From Flavobacterium cellulosilyticum (GTDB taxonomy: Bacteria > Bacteroidota > Bacteroidia > Flavobacteriales > Flavobacteriaceae), in NCBI RefSeq assembly GCF_004349355.1, contig NZ_SMFK01000003.1, forward strand, positions 186,001 through 250,000: a DNA stretch of 64,000 nt, in the 5' to 3' direction. How positions within the stretch are numbered: position 1 is the first letter of the stretch; every line of letters starts with the position of its first letter. Below, piece after piece: positions 9,065 to 18,592 of this stretch. The notes below the pieces were generated by a model that worked only from the letters and a program-made list of their open reading frames with translations, made no database searches and had not been told where the DNA came from. A program made the position numbers and the translations under genes.

Positions 9065-9700
9065 TTACATCTTTTTTTTCGGACGTCTGTGTCCATTAAG
9101 AGGTTTTATGGGATAATTTTCAAGAATATCATACACTGCAGGATGTAGATTATCCCCAATATAAGAAGGGTCATATAAATCACCTTTAGCGGTTCCTGTC
9201 CATACAAGTTTATTCAGTTTCCGGTCAATTACATTCAGTGTGATTGCCCCTTCAGTATATTCTACCTTTTGGGTAACATAAGTGGTATAATTGTAATTAT
9301 AGTGATGGAGGTAATAGTGATTGCCGGGATAATGGTAATAATAGGGGTTATGATAATACCAACCCAAAGGATAGGTAGAAGAAGGAGTACTGACTGTTTT
9401 TTCCTTTTTAACGGCAGTGATAACCAATTCCAGAAAAACATCTGGTGTGTCAATACTTATCTTGTATCCCCTCTCTCCCATACAATGACTAAAATAGTTA
9501 CGTGCATTGTTGCGAATAATCTGGTTATTATATTCGCCACCAACTGTATCTTTATCCGGTAGCCAAGCAAAGGTTTTGTATTTCGTAAAATCAATACTGC
9601 GATCATAATTAGAAGTGATTTTCGTATAAACCCCGCATCCGGCCATAGCGACGAAAAGAAAGCTAATTAAATAGCCGTAAAAATTTTTATCTGTTTTCAT
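9065..9700 (-). CDS. DUF4136 lipoprotein
   Basis: A 211-residue minus-strand protein with a signal peptide and lipobox (VAMAGC, cysteine near residue 22). The mature part opens with YTKITSNYDRSIDFTKYKTFAW, typical of DUF4136, and a Tyr/His-rich insert (HNPYYYHYPGNHYYLHHYNY) lies in the middle. DUF4136 lipoproteins are common in Bacteroidota envelopes; function unknown. The insert could bind metal, which is speculation. The last lysine-rich residues are GHRRPKKKM. It is read in the same direction as the YceI-like and cytochrome genes. Confidence 0.8.
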   Translation of the reverse strand: MKTDKNFYGYLISFLFVAMAGCGVYTKITSNYDRSIDFTKYKTFAWLPDKDTVGGEYNNQIIRNNARNYFSHCMGERGYKISIDTPDVFLELVITAVKKEKTVSTPSSTYPLGWYYHNPYYYHYPGNHYYLHHYNYNYTTYVTQKVEYTEGAITLNVIDRKLNKLVWTGTAKGDLYDPSYIGDNLHPAVYDILENYPIKPLNGHRRPKKKM

Positions 9701-9760
9701 GTTTTCTCTTTTTTAATGGGCCATTTTCTAAGTATTAATTATTTTTTTTTATGGATTTAA

Positions 9761-10315
9761 TTAGTTAGATTTTTTAAGTACGGTCTGAAAAATTTGTATC
9801 GTTATTTCGTTGTTCCATCCTTTGGGTAAAATGATACCAAAATCACTTAATCTCAATTTAAAGTTGAGTGTAAGTAAACAGGAGATCGTTTCGTTACTTG
9901 CAATATGTATAAGCAATCCGTTTACAAATACTCTTTTCGTCTTTCCATTCAAATACAATTCAGCTCCAAAATTTAGTTTGTGATCTGGATGTTGTAATGT
10001 CTCCACGTAAGGAATGTTTAGTTGTCCTTTCAGTAATACCTGCCCAATGTTTGAGTTGATAAGCTTCACATTCAATGAATCTGTTGAAGTGTGTAGAATA
10101 GCTGGACTAAACATTAGTTCGATTTCAGCATTTTCATAATTGATTAAAACAAACAGATGATTGCTATTGGCTATTATAATGGAATCTCTGTGCGAACCTA
10201 TAACTTCAATACTTCCTTCCCTCGTTTGATATCTTTGCTGTGCCTTAGCTGAAAAGCTCCATAGTAGTAATACAATATTAGTGAATACCCATACTATTTT
10301 TAATTTTTTTGCCAT
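9761..10315 (-). CDS. YceI-like secreted protein
   Basis: 184 residues with a signal peptide ending SAKAQQ. The second half has the pattern of YceI lipocalin-like proteins: ELYLNGKTKRVFVNGLL, then TLNFKLRLSDFGIILPKGWNNEITIQI, where the short R-x-S-D-F-G-I segment and final strand are characteristic. YceI proteins bind isoprenoid-like lipids in the periplasm and are often next to cytochromes in Bacteroidota. The first half is not well conserved, so the call is moderate. It lies between the DUF4136 and cytochrome c genes, all on the minus strand. Confidence 0.55.
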   Translation of the reverse strand: MAKKLKIVWVFTNIVLLLWSFSAKAQQRYQTREGSIEVIGSHRDSIIIANSNHLFVLINYENAEIELMFSPAILHTSTDSLNVKLINSNIGQVLLKGQLNIPYVETLQHPDHKLNFGAELYLNGKTKRVFVNGLLIHIASNETISCLLTLNFKLRLSDFGIILPKGWNNEITIQIFQTVLKKSN

Positions 10316-10397
10316 GATTTTATATTTAATATAATATAGGTCTGCTTGTACTTCTTTTTCTTAATTTGAATTATTTATATTTTTTTCTTTCATTTTT

Positions 10398-11006
10398 TTA
10401 ATGATTCTGCCCTTGGTGTTCCATCATTTCACCTGAATTTTTAAGAGAATTTATATAAACATAAACCGAAAGGATTTGTTCTTCGCTCAAAATGTTTTCC
10501 CATGCTGGCATTGCAGTTCCCTTGACTCCTTTTTTTATGAGGTATATTCTTCCTTGATTTGAATAATAGGACGAATGTTTAGGGTTAGTAAAATCGGCTG
10601 GCTTTGGTTGTAATGTCGCTGCTCCTGGACCATCCCCTTTACCGCCACGACCGTGACAACTGGAACAATATTTTATGAATATCTCTTTCCCTTGTGCTAG
10701 CAGTTTCGCTGTACCAAGAGATAGGTTCTGATCATATTTTTCGCCTAATTCTTGTTTTAACCATTCACGAGTTTCATTCATTCGTTGTGAATGCTCGCTA
10801 TGTTCAGGATTGTGATTTTCTTCTTCTTTTTGTTGAGGGTAGTTCTGTTCAACTGGTTTCTCTTTTTTTTCTGAATTCCGGCAGGAAGTAAGCATCAGCA
10901 GTACATACATCATTAAGATAATGATTGCAAGTTCTGTTTTTATAGTTCGATAGAGTTTATGCAGAGTGTGTCCGAAGAATGCACCATGATGTTTTGATTT
11001 TTTCAT
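10398..11006 (-). CDS. Membrane or lipid-anchored c-type cytochrome
   Basis: 202 residues. After a basic N-terminus comes a hydrophobic segment (about 24-41) ending LMLTSC, which reads as a lipobox; a charged linker rich in Glu, His and Lys follows. The class I cytochrome c domain has the haem site CSSCHGRGGKGDGPGA (about residues 114-129), then GTAMPAWENILSEEQI with the axial methionine, and an alpha-helical end. It probably passes electrons in the periplasm and is the first gene of the minus-strand set. Confidence 0.85.
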   Translation of the reverse strand: MKKSKHHGAFFGHTLHKLYRTIKTELAIIILMMYVLLMLTSCRNSEKKEKPVEQNYPQQKEEENHNPEHSEHSQRMNETREWLKQELGEKYDQNLSLGTAKLLAQGKEIFIKYCSSCHGRGGKGDGPGAATLQPKPADFTNPKHSSYYSNQGRIYLIKKGVKGTAMPAWENILSEEQILSVYVYINSLKNSGEMMEHQGQNH

Positions 11007-11502
11007 AGTTATTGAATGTTTTTTTTAGATTACACCAATATAAATACTCAATATTTTTAATCACTAAAAAACACTTAAATAACACACAAATCATTATACT
11101 TAAGTATTTTATAAATATTCTTTTCTATTTCAATATAAATTTACGATTTATTTAAATATGTCCTCGGAATTTATAAATTTTCTATTTCCATAAATTAGAA
11201 ATTTCATTGACCCTAGATCCCCTATTTCACCTATGTTTATAAAGCTGAAAGTCAAATTATGCGGAGGTGCCAATTTCCTGTTACAATTTTAATAAAACCA
11301 TATTTGAATTAATTTTAAATGAGTTAGAGTGAAAAACATAATAAATCTGTCCTTTGGATTAAATACAACATTACAATCTAAAAGTCAATAAAATTGATGA
11401 ACCATTATCAAATTTTGTATAGCATTTACGGAAAATTAAGATTTACTTAATATTTAGTTTTCAAAGTATTGGTAGTCAATAAAATTTATTACTTTTACAA
11501 TC
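11007..11502. other. Divergent intergenic region
   Basis: 496 AT-rich bases between the cytochrome c gene (minus) and the first metal-efflux cluster (plus). No ORF with family features was seen. It should hold promoters in both directions; only the plus-strand one at the right edge is clear enough to call. Confidence 0.5.
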
Positions 11503-11505
11503 TTG
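11469..11505 (+). promoter_or_regulatory. Promoter abutting a TTG start codon
   Basis: TTG at 11469-11471 and TACTTTTA at 11490-11497, with an 18-base spacer, fit the Bacteroidota -33/-7 pattern. The -7 element ends only 5 bases (CAATC) before the TTG start at 11503, so transcription should begin at or next to the start codon, giving a leaderless message. The same arrangement occurs before the genes at 25283, 25906 and 26371. Confidence 0.55.
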
Positions 11506-11889
11506 AAAAAATCAATTGCCATATCATTCCTTTTTATCTTTTTGTGTGCCAACACAGAAATAGGGCAATTATTGAAAATACCCACCTTAATACAACACTT
11601 TACAGAGCATCATGACGATGATCTTGATATTTCATTTGCTGATTTTATTGATTTTCATTACAATAACGATAAGCAACATTCTGACACAGACAAACATGAC
11701 AATCATCAGAATTTACCTTTCAAAACAATCAATACAAATGTGAATACAATTCTTGCTTTTGAAAGCCAAACAGCGTTTTCTTTTCGCAAGCTTAACATTA
11801 TTTCCCTAAACCGTACTGTACCTTTCAGTCAGGATTTTTACATTTCCAGTGTTTTTGCCTCTATCTGGCTCCCACCTAAATTGAGTTAA
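11503..11889 (+). CDS. Small secreted His/Asp-rich protein with C-terminal IWxPP motif
   Basis: 128 residues starting at TTG; there is no other methionine in the frame, and the signal-like segment (KKSIAISFLFIFLCANTEIG) begins right at this codon. The middle holds HFTEHHDDDLD and HYNNDKQHSDTDKHDNHQN, a probable divalent metal site. It ends VFASIWLPPKLS, matching the IWQPP end of the two Cys-rich proteins at 25283 and 25906. Small proteins of this kind are known to precede CzcA/CusA clusters in Bacteroidota; function unknown. It opens the first efflux cluster. Confidence 0.7.
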   Translation: MKKSIAISFLFIFLCANTEIGQLLKIPTLIQHFTEHHDDDLDISFADFIDFHYNNDKQHSDTDKHDNHQNLPFKTINTNVNTILAFESQTAFSFRKLNIISLNRTVPFSQDFYISSVFASIWLPPKLS

Positions 11890-12142
11890 TTCATTTTATT
11901 TTAAATCGTAATTAGTTATATTTTAAATATTTCTGATTGCTTATTTTAAAATACGTTTTGCTATTTAACTATAGCAAACGATATCTTGTATCAATTCCAT
12001 TACAACACATCACGGACCTAGACCTTTAAGATTTTTATGTTACACTATAACTAAAATCCTTTTAGACTTCACAAAACACTCATAACGTTTTTAGTGCTGT
12101 ACTGTAATGCTATCGCTATTTTTTAACTCTAAAACATCTGTA

Positions 12143-12571
12143 ATGAAAAAAATAAAATCAATTGCAATTGGCATATTCTTGCTTGTTGTAGGAACAACAA
12201 TTTCTAATGCACAAGTAAACGTAAATCAATCCAAAGGACCACATAACGGCGTCATACAGAATGTAGGGAACTACAAAATCGAAATGGTCGAAAGAGAAAA
12301 CAACTGTAGTTTCTATGTATTAGATACCAAAGGAAAAACAGTCTCAAACAAAGGCGTTTCTGGAACCGTAGTATTCGAATTTTTCAATAAAACAAAAGCG
12401 ACAAACCCAATTTCATTAGACATAAATAATGCTTTGTTTGTAGAAGTTCCTAAAGCAAACATATATACCTATTGTACCATTTCAGTAAATGTAAAAGGAA
12501 AAACAATTACTTCCAGATTTAGAAACAACCAAGTCTCTGAACATGATATTAATCACGGACACCAACATTAA
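12143..12571 (+). CDS. Secreted protein with His-rich tail, metal-island type
   Basis: 142 residues from the ATG at 12143; an earlier in-frame ATG at 12107 would place 12 odd residues before a good signal peptide (MKKIKSIAIG to ISNAQ), so the later start is chosen. The mature part begins with KGPHNGVIQNVGNYKIEMV, like the GPHNG segment seen in heavy-metal efflux accessory proteins, has a beta-rich body, and ends with EHDINHGHQH, a likely metal ligand set. Function unknown; a periplasmic metal carrier is plausible from the tail and position between the IWxPP protein and the lipoprotein gene. Confidence 0.65.
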   Translation: MKKIKSIAIGIFLLVVGTTISNAQVNVNQSKGPHNGVIQNVGNYKIEMVERENNCSFYVLDTKGKTVSNKGVSGTVVFEFFNKTKATNPISLDINNALFVEVPKANIYTYCTISVNVKGKTITSRFRNNQVSEHDINHGHQH

Positions 12572-12615
12572 TTCAATTTTATTACTCTTTAATAAACTCA
12601 ATTTAAATTACAATT

Positions 12616-12831
12616 ATGAAAAATTTTTTAATAGTAGCGACTATCGCAATCGGAATGTTAACTTCTTGTAACCAAAAAGCAAAAAACGAAACTGAAAGCA
12701 CAGAAATTCAGACTAATGAAACTACTAAACAAGTTCAAGAAAACACAGATAGTATTAATCAAGTTAGCATGGACAGTATTAATATAGTGGAACCCGATAA
12801 AGTTGATGCCGCACATGGCCACACCCATTAA
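12616..12831 (+). CDS. Small lipoprotein with HGHTH tail
   Basis: 71 residues: lipoprotein signal with lipobox MLTSC (cysteine near residue 18), a hydrophilic Glu/Thr/Gln-rich spacer and a C-terminal AAHGHTH. The tail resembles that of the preceding secreted protein (HGHQH), which suggests both hand metal to the same partner. No domain recognised. A strong terminator follows directly. Confidence 0.65.
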   Translation: MKNFLIVATIAIGMLTSCNQKAKNETESTEIQTNETTKQVQENTDSINQVSMDSINIVEPDKVDAAHGHTH

Positions 12832-12845
12832 ATTAATTTAATAAG

Positions 12846-12884
12846 CCACTTCTCTTCCGAAAATTTTAGAAGAGAAGTGGTTTT
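12846..12884 (+). terminator. Rho-independent terminator
   Basis: A perfect 12-bp stem (CCACTTCTCTTC at 12846-12857 with GAAGAGAAGTGG at 12869-12880), an 11-base loop and TTTT. It separates the small accessory genes from hupE, so these are probably two transcription units or partial read-through sets the ratio. Confidence 0.85.
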
Positions 12885-12901
12885 AAAAGAAAAATAAAAT
12901 T

Positions 12902-13585
12902 ATGAATTCAAAAAAAATAATATTCCTTGCCTTACTACTTTTTATGTGCATCGGAAATGTTTTTGCCCACGGAGTTGATGAAAGTACCCAAACTTTTTTA
13001 ACAGGAAATGATGGCGTAGCTTTTGGTCCATTTCTTTACATTGGTGCTAAACATATGCTTACCGGTTACGATCATTTACTTTTTTTAGTTGGTGTTATCT
13101 TTTTCTTATACCGCCCTAAAGAAGTGTTGTTGTATGTGAGCTTTTTTACAATTGGTCATAGCACAACCTTATTGTTGGGTGTTATGAGTGGCATATCCAT
13201 TAACTCCTTTTTAATTGATGCCATCATCGCTCTATCAATAATTTATAAGGGGTTTGACAATCTAGGTGGTTTTAAGAGATTTTTCGGTAGACAACCCAAT
13301 ACAAAAGCAGCTGTTTTGATTTTCGGATTATTCCACGGTTTTGGGCTTGCGAGTAAGTTACAAGATTTCAAATTTGAAAAAGAAGGATTGTTTACGAATC
13401 TACTTGGTTTTAACATTGGTGTAGAAATAGGTCAGTTTATCGCACTTACTTTTGTATTGATTCTCATTACAATATGGCGTAGGCACCCAAGTTTTATGAA
13501 ATTTTCAACATTCACAAACACCATGCTTATTGCTGCTGGATTTGTCCTACTAGGGTATCAATTAACAGGTTATTTTACATCTTAA
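12902..13585 (+). CDS. HupE/UreJ family membrane protein
   Basis: 227 residues with a signal peptide (ending VFAHG) and about six spans. The signature is plain: GAKHMLTGYDHLLFLVGV near residue 50, SFFTIGHSTTLLLG, and FGLFHGFGLASKLQDF. HupE/UreJ proteins are nickel or cobalt permeases, using His and Asp in the first block. Here it heads a divalent-metal efflux operon, so it may let metal through or sense it rather than feed an enzyme; there is no hydrogenase or urease gene in view. It is 14 bases before the anchor gene. Confidence 0.85.
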   Translation: MNSKKIIFLALLLFMCIGNVFAHGVDESTQTFLTGNDGVAFGPFLYIGAKHMLTGYDHLLFLVGVIFFLYRPKEVLLYVSFFTIGHSTTLLLGVMSGISINSFLIDAIIALSIIYKGFDNLGGFKRFFGRQPNTKAAVLIFGLFHGFGLASKLQDFKFEKEGLFTNLLGFNIGVEIGQFIALTFVLILITIWRRHPSFMKFSTFTNTMLIAAGFVLLGYQLTGYFTS

Positions 13586-13599
13586 AAAAAAATTAAACA

Positions 13600-14226
13600 A
13601 TGTCAGAAATAAATCATCAAATAGTAGAAAAAAAAGAAATTATCAAAGCGGTCTTATTTGCTTTGGTTTTAGGAATAATCATTTTAGTTAGTGCAGTTTT
13701 ACCTGCCGAATATGGAATAGACCCAATAGGAACGGGTAAATTGTTCGGATTCAGTAAATTGTATGTTCCAGAAAATGCAGGAGAAAATCAACTGGGACAA
13801 ACAACACAAGAAACATTTCCATTAATAAAAATGGAAAAAGCGGGTTCTGGACCTGACGTAAAAAGACCTGTCGAGGCAGATAATCCAGCTCCAGAAAAAC
13901 AATACGCAGAAAGAGAAGACACCGTCGAGGTTATTGTTCCAGCAGGAAAAGGAATTGAATATAAAATTTATATGCTGAAATACGGCAAAATGAAGTACGA
14001 ATGGACTACAGACAAAGGAACCGTTTATTTAGATTTTCATGGGGAGGTAAAACAAGAAAAGGCAGTTAATGATGTCTATTTTGAAAGCTACACCCTTGCC
14101 TATTCCAATAATATGGTAGGAACCTTTTATGCTCCTTTTGAAGGAAAGCATGGTTGGTTTTTCAAAAATAATGAAAATACAGCCATTACTGTTACTCTAA
14201 AATTAAACGGACAATATTCAATGTAA
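13600..14226 (+). CDS. Transmembrane anchor protein of metal efflux clusters
   Basis: 208 residues: one N-terminal span (about 15-35, FALVLGIIILVSAVLPAEYG) followed by GIDPIGTGKLFGF, then a soluble domain ending in a beta-rich part with KHGWFFKNNENTAITVTLKLNGQY. This matches the protein often annotated as transmembrane anchor protein next to czc genes in Proteobacteria and Bacteroidota; molecular role unknown. It lies between hupE and czcA in the same direction. The last codons form part of a hairpin. Confidence 0.7.
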   Translation: MSEINHQIVEKKEIIKAVLFALVLGIIILVSAVLPAEYGIDPIGTGKLFGFSKLYVPENAGENQLGQTTQETFPLIKMEKAGSGPDVKRPVEADNPAPEKQYAEREDTVEVIVPAGKGIEYKIYMLKYGKMKYEWTTDKGTVYLDFHGEVKQEKAVNDVYFESYTLAYSNNMVGTFYAPFEGKHGWFFKNNENTAITVTLKLNGQYSM

Positions 14227-14238
14227 CTATTGAATATT
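14213..14238 (+). repeat. 10-bp inverted repeat across a stop codon
   Basis: AATATTCAAT (14213-14222) and ATTGAATATT (14229-14238) pair perfectly around GTAACT. The left arm lies in the last codons of the anchor gene and the stop (TAA) falls in the loop. It has no T-run and no GC, so it is more likely an RNA-processing, stability or protein-binding site between the anchor gene and czcA than a terminator. Confidence 0.45.
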
Positions 14239-14255
14239 CAATAATATAAAAAATT

Positions 14256-17200
14256 ATGCTGAATAAAATAATAGAATTTTCTATAAAAAATAAGCTCATT
14301 GTTGGGTTGTTTACACTTGTGCTTATTGGGTACGGTATTTTCCAATTCACCAAATTACCCATTGATGCCGTTCCCGATATTACAGACAATCAGGTTCAAG
14401 TTATCACTTCTGCACCATCATTGGGAGCAACCGATATTGAACGGTTGATAACATTTCCAATCGAGCAAGCCAACAGTAATATTCCAGGACTGAAAGAAAT
14501 TCGTAGTTTCTCTCGTTTTGGTTTATCAGTGGTAACCATTGTTTTTAATGATGCAACCGATGTGTATTGGGCACGTCAACAAGTAACCGAAAGATTAAGT
14601 GCTGTCAAAGAACTGATACCAAAAGGTATTGGTTCTCCAACTTTAGCACCGGTAACAACTGGTTTGGGAGAAATTTATCAATATGTAGTAAGGCCAAAAC
14701 CTGGTTATGAGAAAAAATACGATGTAACCGAGTTAAGAACTATACAAGATTGGATCGTTCGCCGTCAATTATTAAGCGTTGAAGGTGTTGCAGAAGTAAG
14801 CAGTTTTGGCGGGAAATTAAAACAATATGAAATCGCCATTGATCCTAATAAATTGCAGTCTTACAATATTACGATTGCGGATGTTTTTAATGCTTTAGAA
14901 AAAAACAATGAAAATACTGGAGGTGCCTATATTGAAAAAGGACCAACCGTTTTATACATTAGAAGTGAAGGGTTAATCAATACAATCGAAAACATAAAAG
15001 ACATATCTATTAAAAACACCAATAGTGGCAGTCCCTTATTTATTCGTGATGTTGCAGATGTTCGCATTGGTAATGCTATTCGTTACGGAGCAATGACTTA
15101 CAACGGAGAAGGCGAAGTTTCGGGTGCAGTGGTAATGATGTTAAAAGGCGCGAATAGCAATATTGTTATCAAAGACATTAAAGAAAGAATTGAACAAATT
15201 AGAAAGACCTTACCGGAAGGTGTAATTGTTGAACCATTTTTAGACCGTACAAAAATGGTAAATAATTCTATTTCTACAGTTGGCAAAAACCTAATTGAGG
15301 GGGCATTAATCGTACTTTTAGTATTAATCTTTTTTTTAGGAAATGTACGAGCTGGTTTAATAGTAGCTTCGGTTATACCATTGGCAATGTTATTTGCAGT
15401 AATACTAATGAATTTATTTGGCGTAAGCGGAAATTTAATGAGTTTAGGAGCTTTAGATTTCGGGCTTATTGTAGATGGTGCCGTAATTATTGTTGAAGCC
15501 TGTTTGTTTAGTTTGCACGGTCGAAAAAAAGGAGAGGTTTCTCAACACGAAATGGATAAAACAGTTTTAGAAACTTCTGTAAGAATGCGAAATGTTGCCG
15601 TTTTTGGAGAACTAATTATTTTGATTGTTTACATTCCAATTTTTACATTACGTGGTATTGAAGGAAAAATGTTTTTACCAATGGCACAAACAATTGCCTT
15701 TGCTTTGTTTGGTGCTTTTGTTTTGTCATTGACTTATATTCCTATGATGACAGCTTTGTTTTTGAATAAAAAAATAACACACAAGCAAAACTTCTCAGAT
15801 AAAATGATGGCAAAATTAGAAAATTTCTATCAGCCACTTTTAGAAAAAGCATTAGCCATTCCAAGGGTTATAATCGGAACTACATTAGCATTATTTGTTC
15901 TAGCGATCGTTACACTTTCATTTATGGGTGGAGAATTTATGCCATCACTTGAAGAGGGAGATTTTGCAGTAGAAACAAGGGTTTTGCCAGGAAGTAATTT
16001 GCAAACATCTATGACCGCGATTTCGCAAGGGGCAAAAATATTATTAGAAAAGTTTCCGGAAGTACAAAAAGTGGTTGGTAAAACCGGAAGTTCCGAAGTG
16101 CCAACAGACCCAATGCCTATTGATGCCAGTGATATGATGGTTATTCTAAAAGACAAATCAGAATGGACATCAGCATCAACATTCGATGAATTATCAGCAA
16201 AAATGGCAAAGGAACTCGAAGCTGTTCCAGGTGTTTCTTATGGATTTCAATATCCGGTACAAATGCGTTTCAACGAACTAATGACAGGAGCTAGACAAGA
16301 TGTAGTGTGTAAAATTTTTGGTGAAAATTTAGACACTTTGGCTTTATACGCCAACAAATTAGGAAAGATTGTAAATACCGTTGAAGGCACTTCTGACCTA
16401 TACGTAGAAACAGTTACTGGAATGCCACAAATTGTCATCGACTATAATCGTCCTGCAATTGCACAATACAATTTGAATATCGAAGACATTAATAAAATAG
16501 TGAATACCGCCTTTGCAGGACAAAGTGCTGGATTGATTTATGAAGATGAAAAACGATTTGATTTAGTTGTTCGTTTAGCAGGAGAAAATAGAAAAGACTT
16601 GGCAGATGTTCAAAATTTATTAATTCCAGCGCCAAACGGGATGCAAATTCCTCTATCTCAATTGGCAAAAGTAGAAATTACCGAAGGTCCAAATCAAATT
16701 CAACGTGAAGATGCCAAACGTAGAATTGTAGTTGGTTTTAATGTTCGTGGTCGCGATGTGCAAAGCATTGTAACCGAATTACAAAACAAGGTAAATACTC
16801 AAATCAAGTTCCCAGCAGGTTATTATCCAACCTATGGTGGTGCTTTTGAAAACTTAAATGCAGCAAAGCAACGATTGTTAATTGCAGTTCCAATATCTCT
16901 AATACTAATTTTTATCTTATTGTATTTTGCTTTCAAATCAGTAAGGCAGGGACTATTAATTTATTCGGCTATTCCGTTATCAATGATTGGTGGAATATTC
17001 TTTCTAGCAATGCGTGGAATGCCTTTTAGCATCAGCGCAGGAGTTGGATTTATTGCTTTATTTGGTGTGGCTGTTTTGAATGGTTTGGTTCTTATAGCCG
17101 AATTCAACCGCATAAAAAAATCAGGCGAAACCGATTTAAAAGCAATTGTGCTTCAAGGAACAAGAATACGTTTGCGACCCGTTTTAATGACGGCACTTGT

Positions 17201-18590
17201 AGCGTCGTTAGGATTTTTACCAATGGCATTAAGCAATGGTTCCGGTGCAGAAGTGCAAAAACCATTAGCAACGGTTGTTATTGGTGGATTGATTGTAGCT
17301 ACTTTCTTAACTTTATTTGTTTTACCAATTTTATACATTATGTTCGAAAAAGGAATTAAATTAAAATCAAAAAAGATAAAATCAATTACAACAATCATCG
17401 TGTTGGGAATATTTTTCTCTTTTCAAAATACAAATGCGCAAGAAAAAATTTCAATAGATAAAGCAATTGAAACCGCATTGCAAAATAATCTAAAGGTTAA
17501 AAACCAAAAATTAAATTCTGAATATTTACAAAAACTGACCAAGACAGGATATGACATTCCAAACACAGGTATTATTAGCGAATATGGACAGTTTAATAGC
17601 ATTGTGAATGATATTAAAATTGGAATTTCACAAAGCATTAAATTTCCAACGGTTTACTCTAGGCAAAAACAGCTTTTAATAGAAGAGTCCAAAACTGGCG
17701 AATGGAACGAAGCTTTACAAAGAAAAGAATTGACCAAGCAAGTTACAACCGTATTTTATGAAATGGTTTATCTCAAAGAAAAAGAACAGATATTACTGAA
17801 AAGTGATAGTATCTATTCGGATTTTTTAAGAAAATCAGTCCTGCGTTTTGACAAAGGAGAAAGTAATATTTTAGAAAAAGTAACAGCCGAAAACCAATCA
17901 GGACAAATAAAAATACAGTTACAAGAATTGCAAAGCGATTATAAAATACGCCAAACACAATTCAAATATCTATTGAATGACGATAAAGATTTTATGCCAG
18001 TGTGGGATAAGTTCAAAATGACTTTCGACGAAAAACTCGATGAGAATGCAATTGAAAATCAGCCAAGCATAAAACTAAAGGAACAAGAAGTAAATATCAA
18101 TAAAGCCGAAATTGCTTTAGAGAAATCCAAGAAAATGCCGGAACTAATTGGTGGTTTGTATTGGCAGACTTTCAAAACCAATACCTCTTTTCAGGAAAAC
18201 AACAATGGTGTTTACGGACAATTTGGCGTAGCACTTCCTTTATTCAATTCATCAATCAACAATAGGAAAAAAGCATTGGAAACCAAAACCCAAATCGCTG
18301 AAAATAATATGGGCTTTGAAAAATTGAAACTGCAAAACCAATATCACAATGTATTGCAAGAATATCAAAAAAACAAAACTACCATTGATTATTACGAAAC
18401 CAAAGCGTTGAAAAGTGTTGATATAGTAACCAAAGCTGCCAACGATAAATTCAACAATGGTGACATTAATTATTTAGAATGGGTAATGCTAATCAATCAA
18501 AATACCCAAATTCAGAGTAATTATATTGAAGTCGTTAGAAAGTTAAACAATAGCATTATTGAACTTAATTCATTAACTAAAACTGAATAA
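14256..18590 (+). CDS. czcA: CzcA-type heavy-metal RND pump fused to a TolC-like outer-membrane factor
   Basis: 1444 residues. Residues 1-1040 are a full RND pump: N-terminal span, KLPIDAVPDITDNQVQ, and in TM4 GALDFGLIVDGAVIIVEA with D401, D407 and E414 for proton relay. This DFG-x3-DGAV pattern marks the divalent-cation (Co/Zn/Cd/Ni) classes, not copper CusA. After the last span comes a hydrophobic stretch ending NTNAQ (about 1040-1060), then a TolC/CzcC-like domain of about 380 residues rich in coiled-coil helices. Most bacteria encode CzcC separately. The internal stretch resembles a cleavable signal peptide. The ATPase gene starts 2 bases after the stop. Confidence 0.9.
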   Translation: MLNKIIEFSIKNKLIVGLFTLVLIGYGIFQFTKLPIDAVPDITDNQVQVITSAPSLGATDIERLITFPIEQANSNIPGLKEIRSFSRFGLSVVTIVFNDATDVYWARQQVTERLSAVKELIPKGIGSPTLAPVTTGLGEIYQYVVRPKPGYEKKYDVTELRTIQDWIVRRQLLSVEGVAEVSSFGGKLKQYEIAIDPNKLQSYNITIADVFNALEKNNENTGGAYIEKGPTVLYIRSEGLINTIENIKDISIKNTNSGSPLFIRDVADVRIGNAIRYGAMTYNGEGEVSGAVVMMLKGANSNIVIKDIKERIEQIRKTLPEGVIVEPFLDRTKMVNNSISTVGKNLIEGALIVLLVLIFFLGNVRAGLIVASVIPLAMLFAVILMNLFGVSGNLMSLGALDFGLIVDGAVIIVEACLFSLHGRKKGEVSQHEMDKTVLETSVRMRNVAVFGELIILIVYIPIFTLRGIEGKMFLPMAQTIAFALFGAFVLSLTYIPMMTALFLNKKITHKQNFSDKMMAKLENFYQPLLEKALAIPRVIIGTTLALFVLAIVTLSFMGGEFMPSLEEGDFAVETRVLPGSNLQTSMTAISQGAKILLEKFPEVQKVVGKTGSSEVPTDPMPIDASDMMVILKDKSEWTSASTFDELSAKMAKELEAVPGVSYGFQYPVQMRFNELMTGARQDVVCKIFGENLDTLALYANKLGKIVNTVEGTSDLYVETVTGMPQIVIDYNRPAIAQYNLNIEDINKIVNTAFAGQSAGLIYEDEKRFDLVVRLAGENRKDLADVQNLLIPAPNGMQIPLSQLAKVEITEGPNQIQREDAKRRIVVGFNVRGRDVQSIVTELQNKVNTQIKFPAGYYPTYGGAFENLNAAKQRLLIAVPISLILIFILLYFAFKSVRQGLLIYSAIPLSMIGGIFFLAMRGMPFSISAGVGFIALFGVAVLNGLVLIAEFNRIKKSGETDLKAIVLQGTRIRLRPVLMTALVASLGFLPMALSNGSGAEVQKPLATVVIGGLIVATFLTLFVLPILYIMFEKGIKLKSKKIKSITTIIVLGIFFSFQNTNAQEKISIDKAIETALQNNLKVKNQKLNSEYLQKLTKTGYDIPNTGIISEYGQFNSIVNDIKIGISQSIKFPTVYSRQKQLLIEESKTGEWNEALQRKELTKQVTTVFYEMVYLKEKEQILLKSDSIYSDFLRKSVLRFDKGESNILEKVTAENQSGQIKIQLQELQSDYKIRQTQFKYLLNDDKDFMPVWDKFKMTFDEKLDENAIENQPSIKLKEQEVNINKAEIALEKSKKMPELIGGLYWQTFKTNTSFQENNNGVYGQFGVALPLFNSSINNRKKALETKTQIAENNMGFEKLKLQNQYHNVLQEYQKNKTTIDYYETKALKSVDIVTKAANDKFNNGDINYLEWVMLINQNTQIQSNYIEVVRKLNNSIIELNSLTKTE

Positions 18591-18592
18591 CC

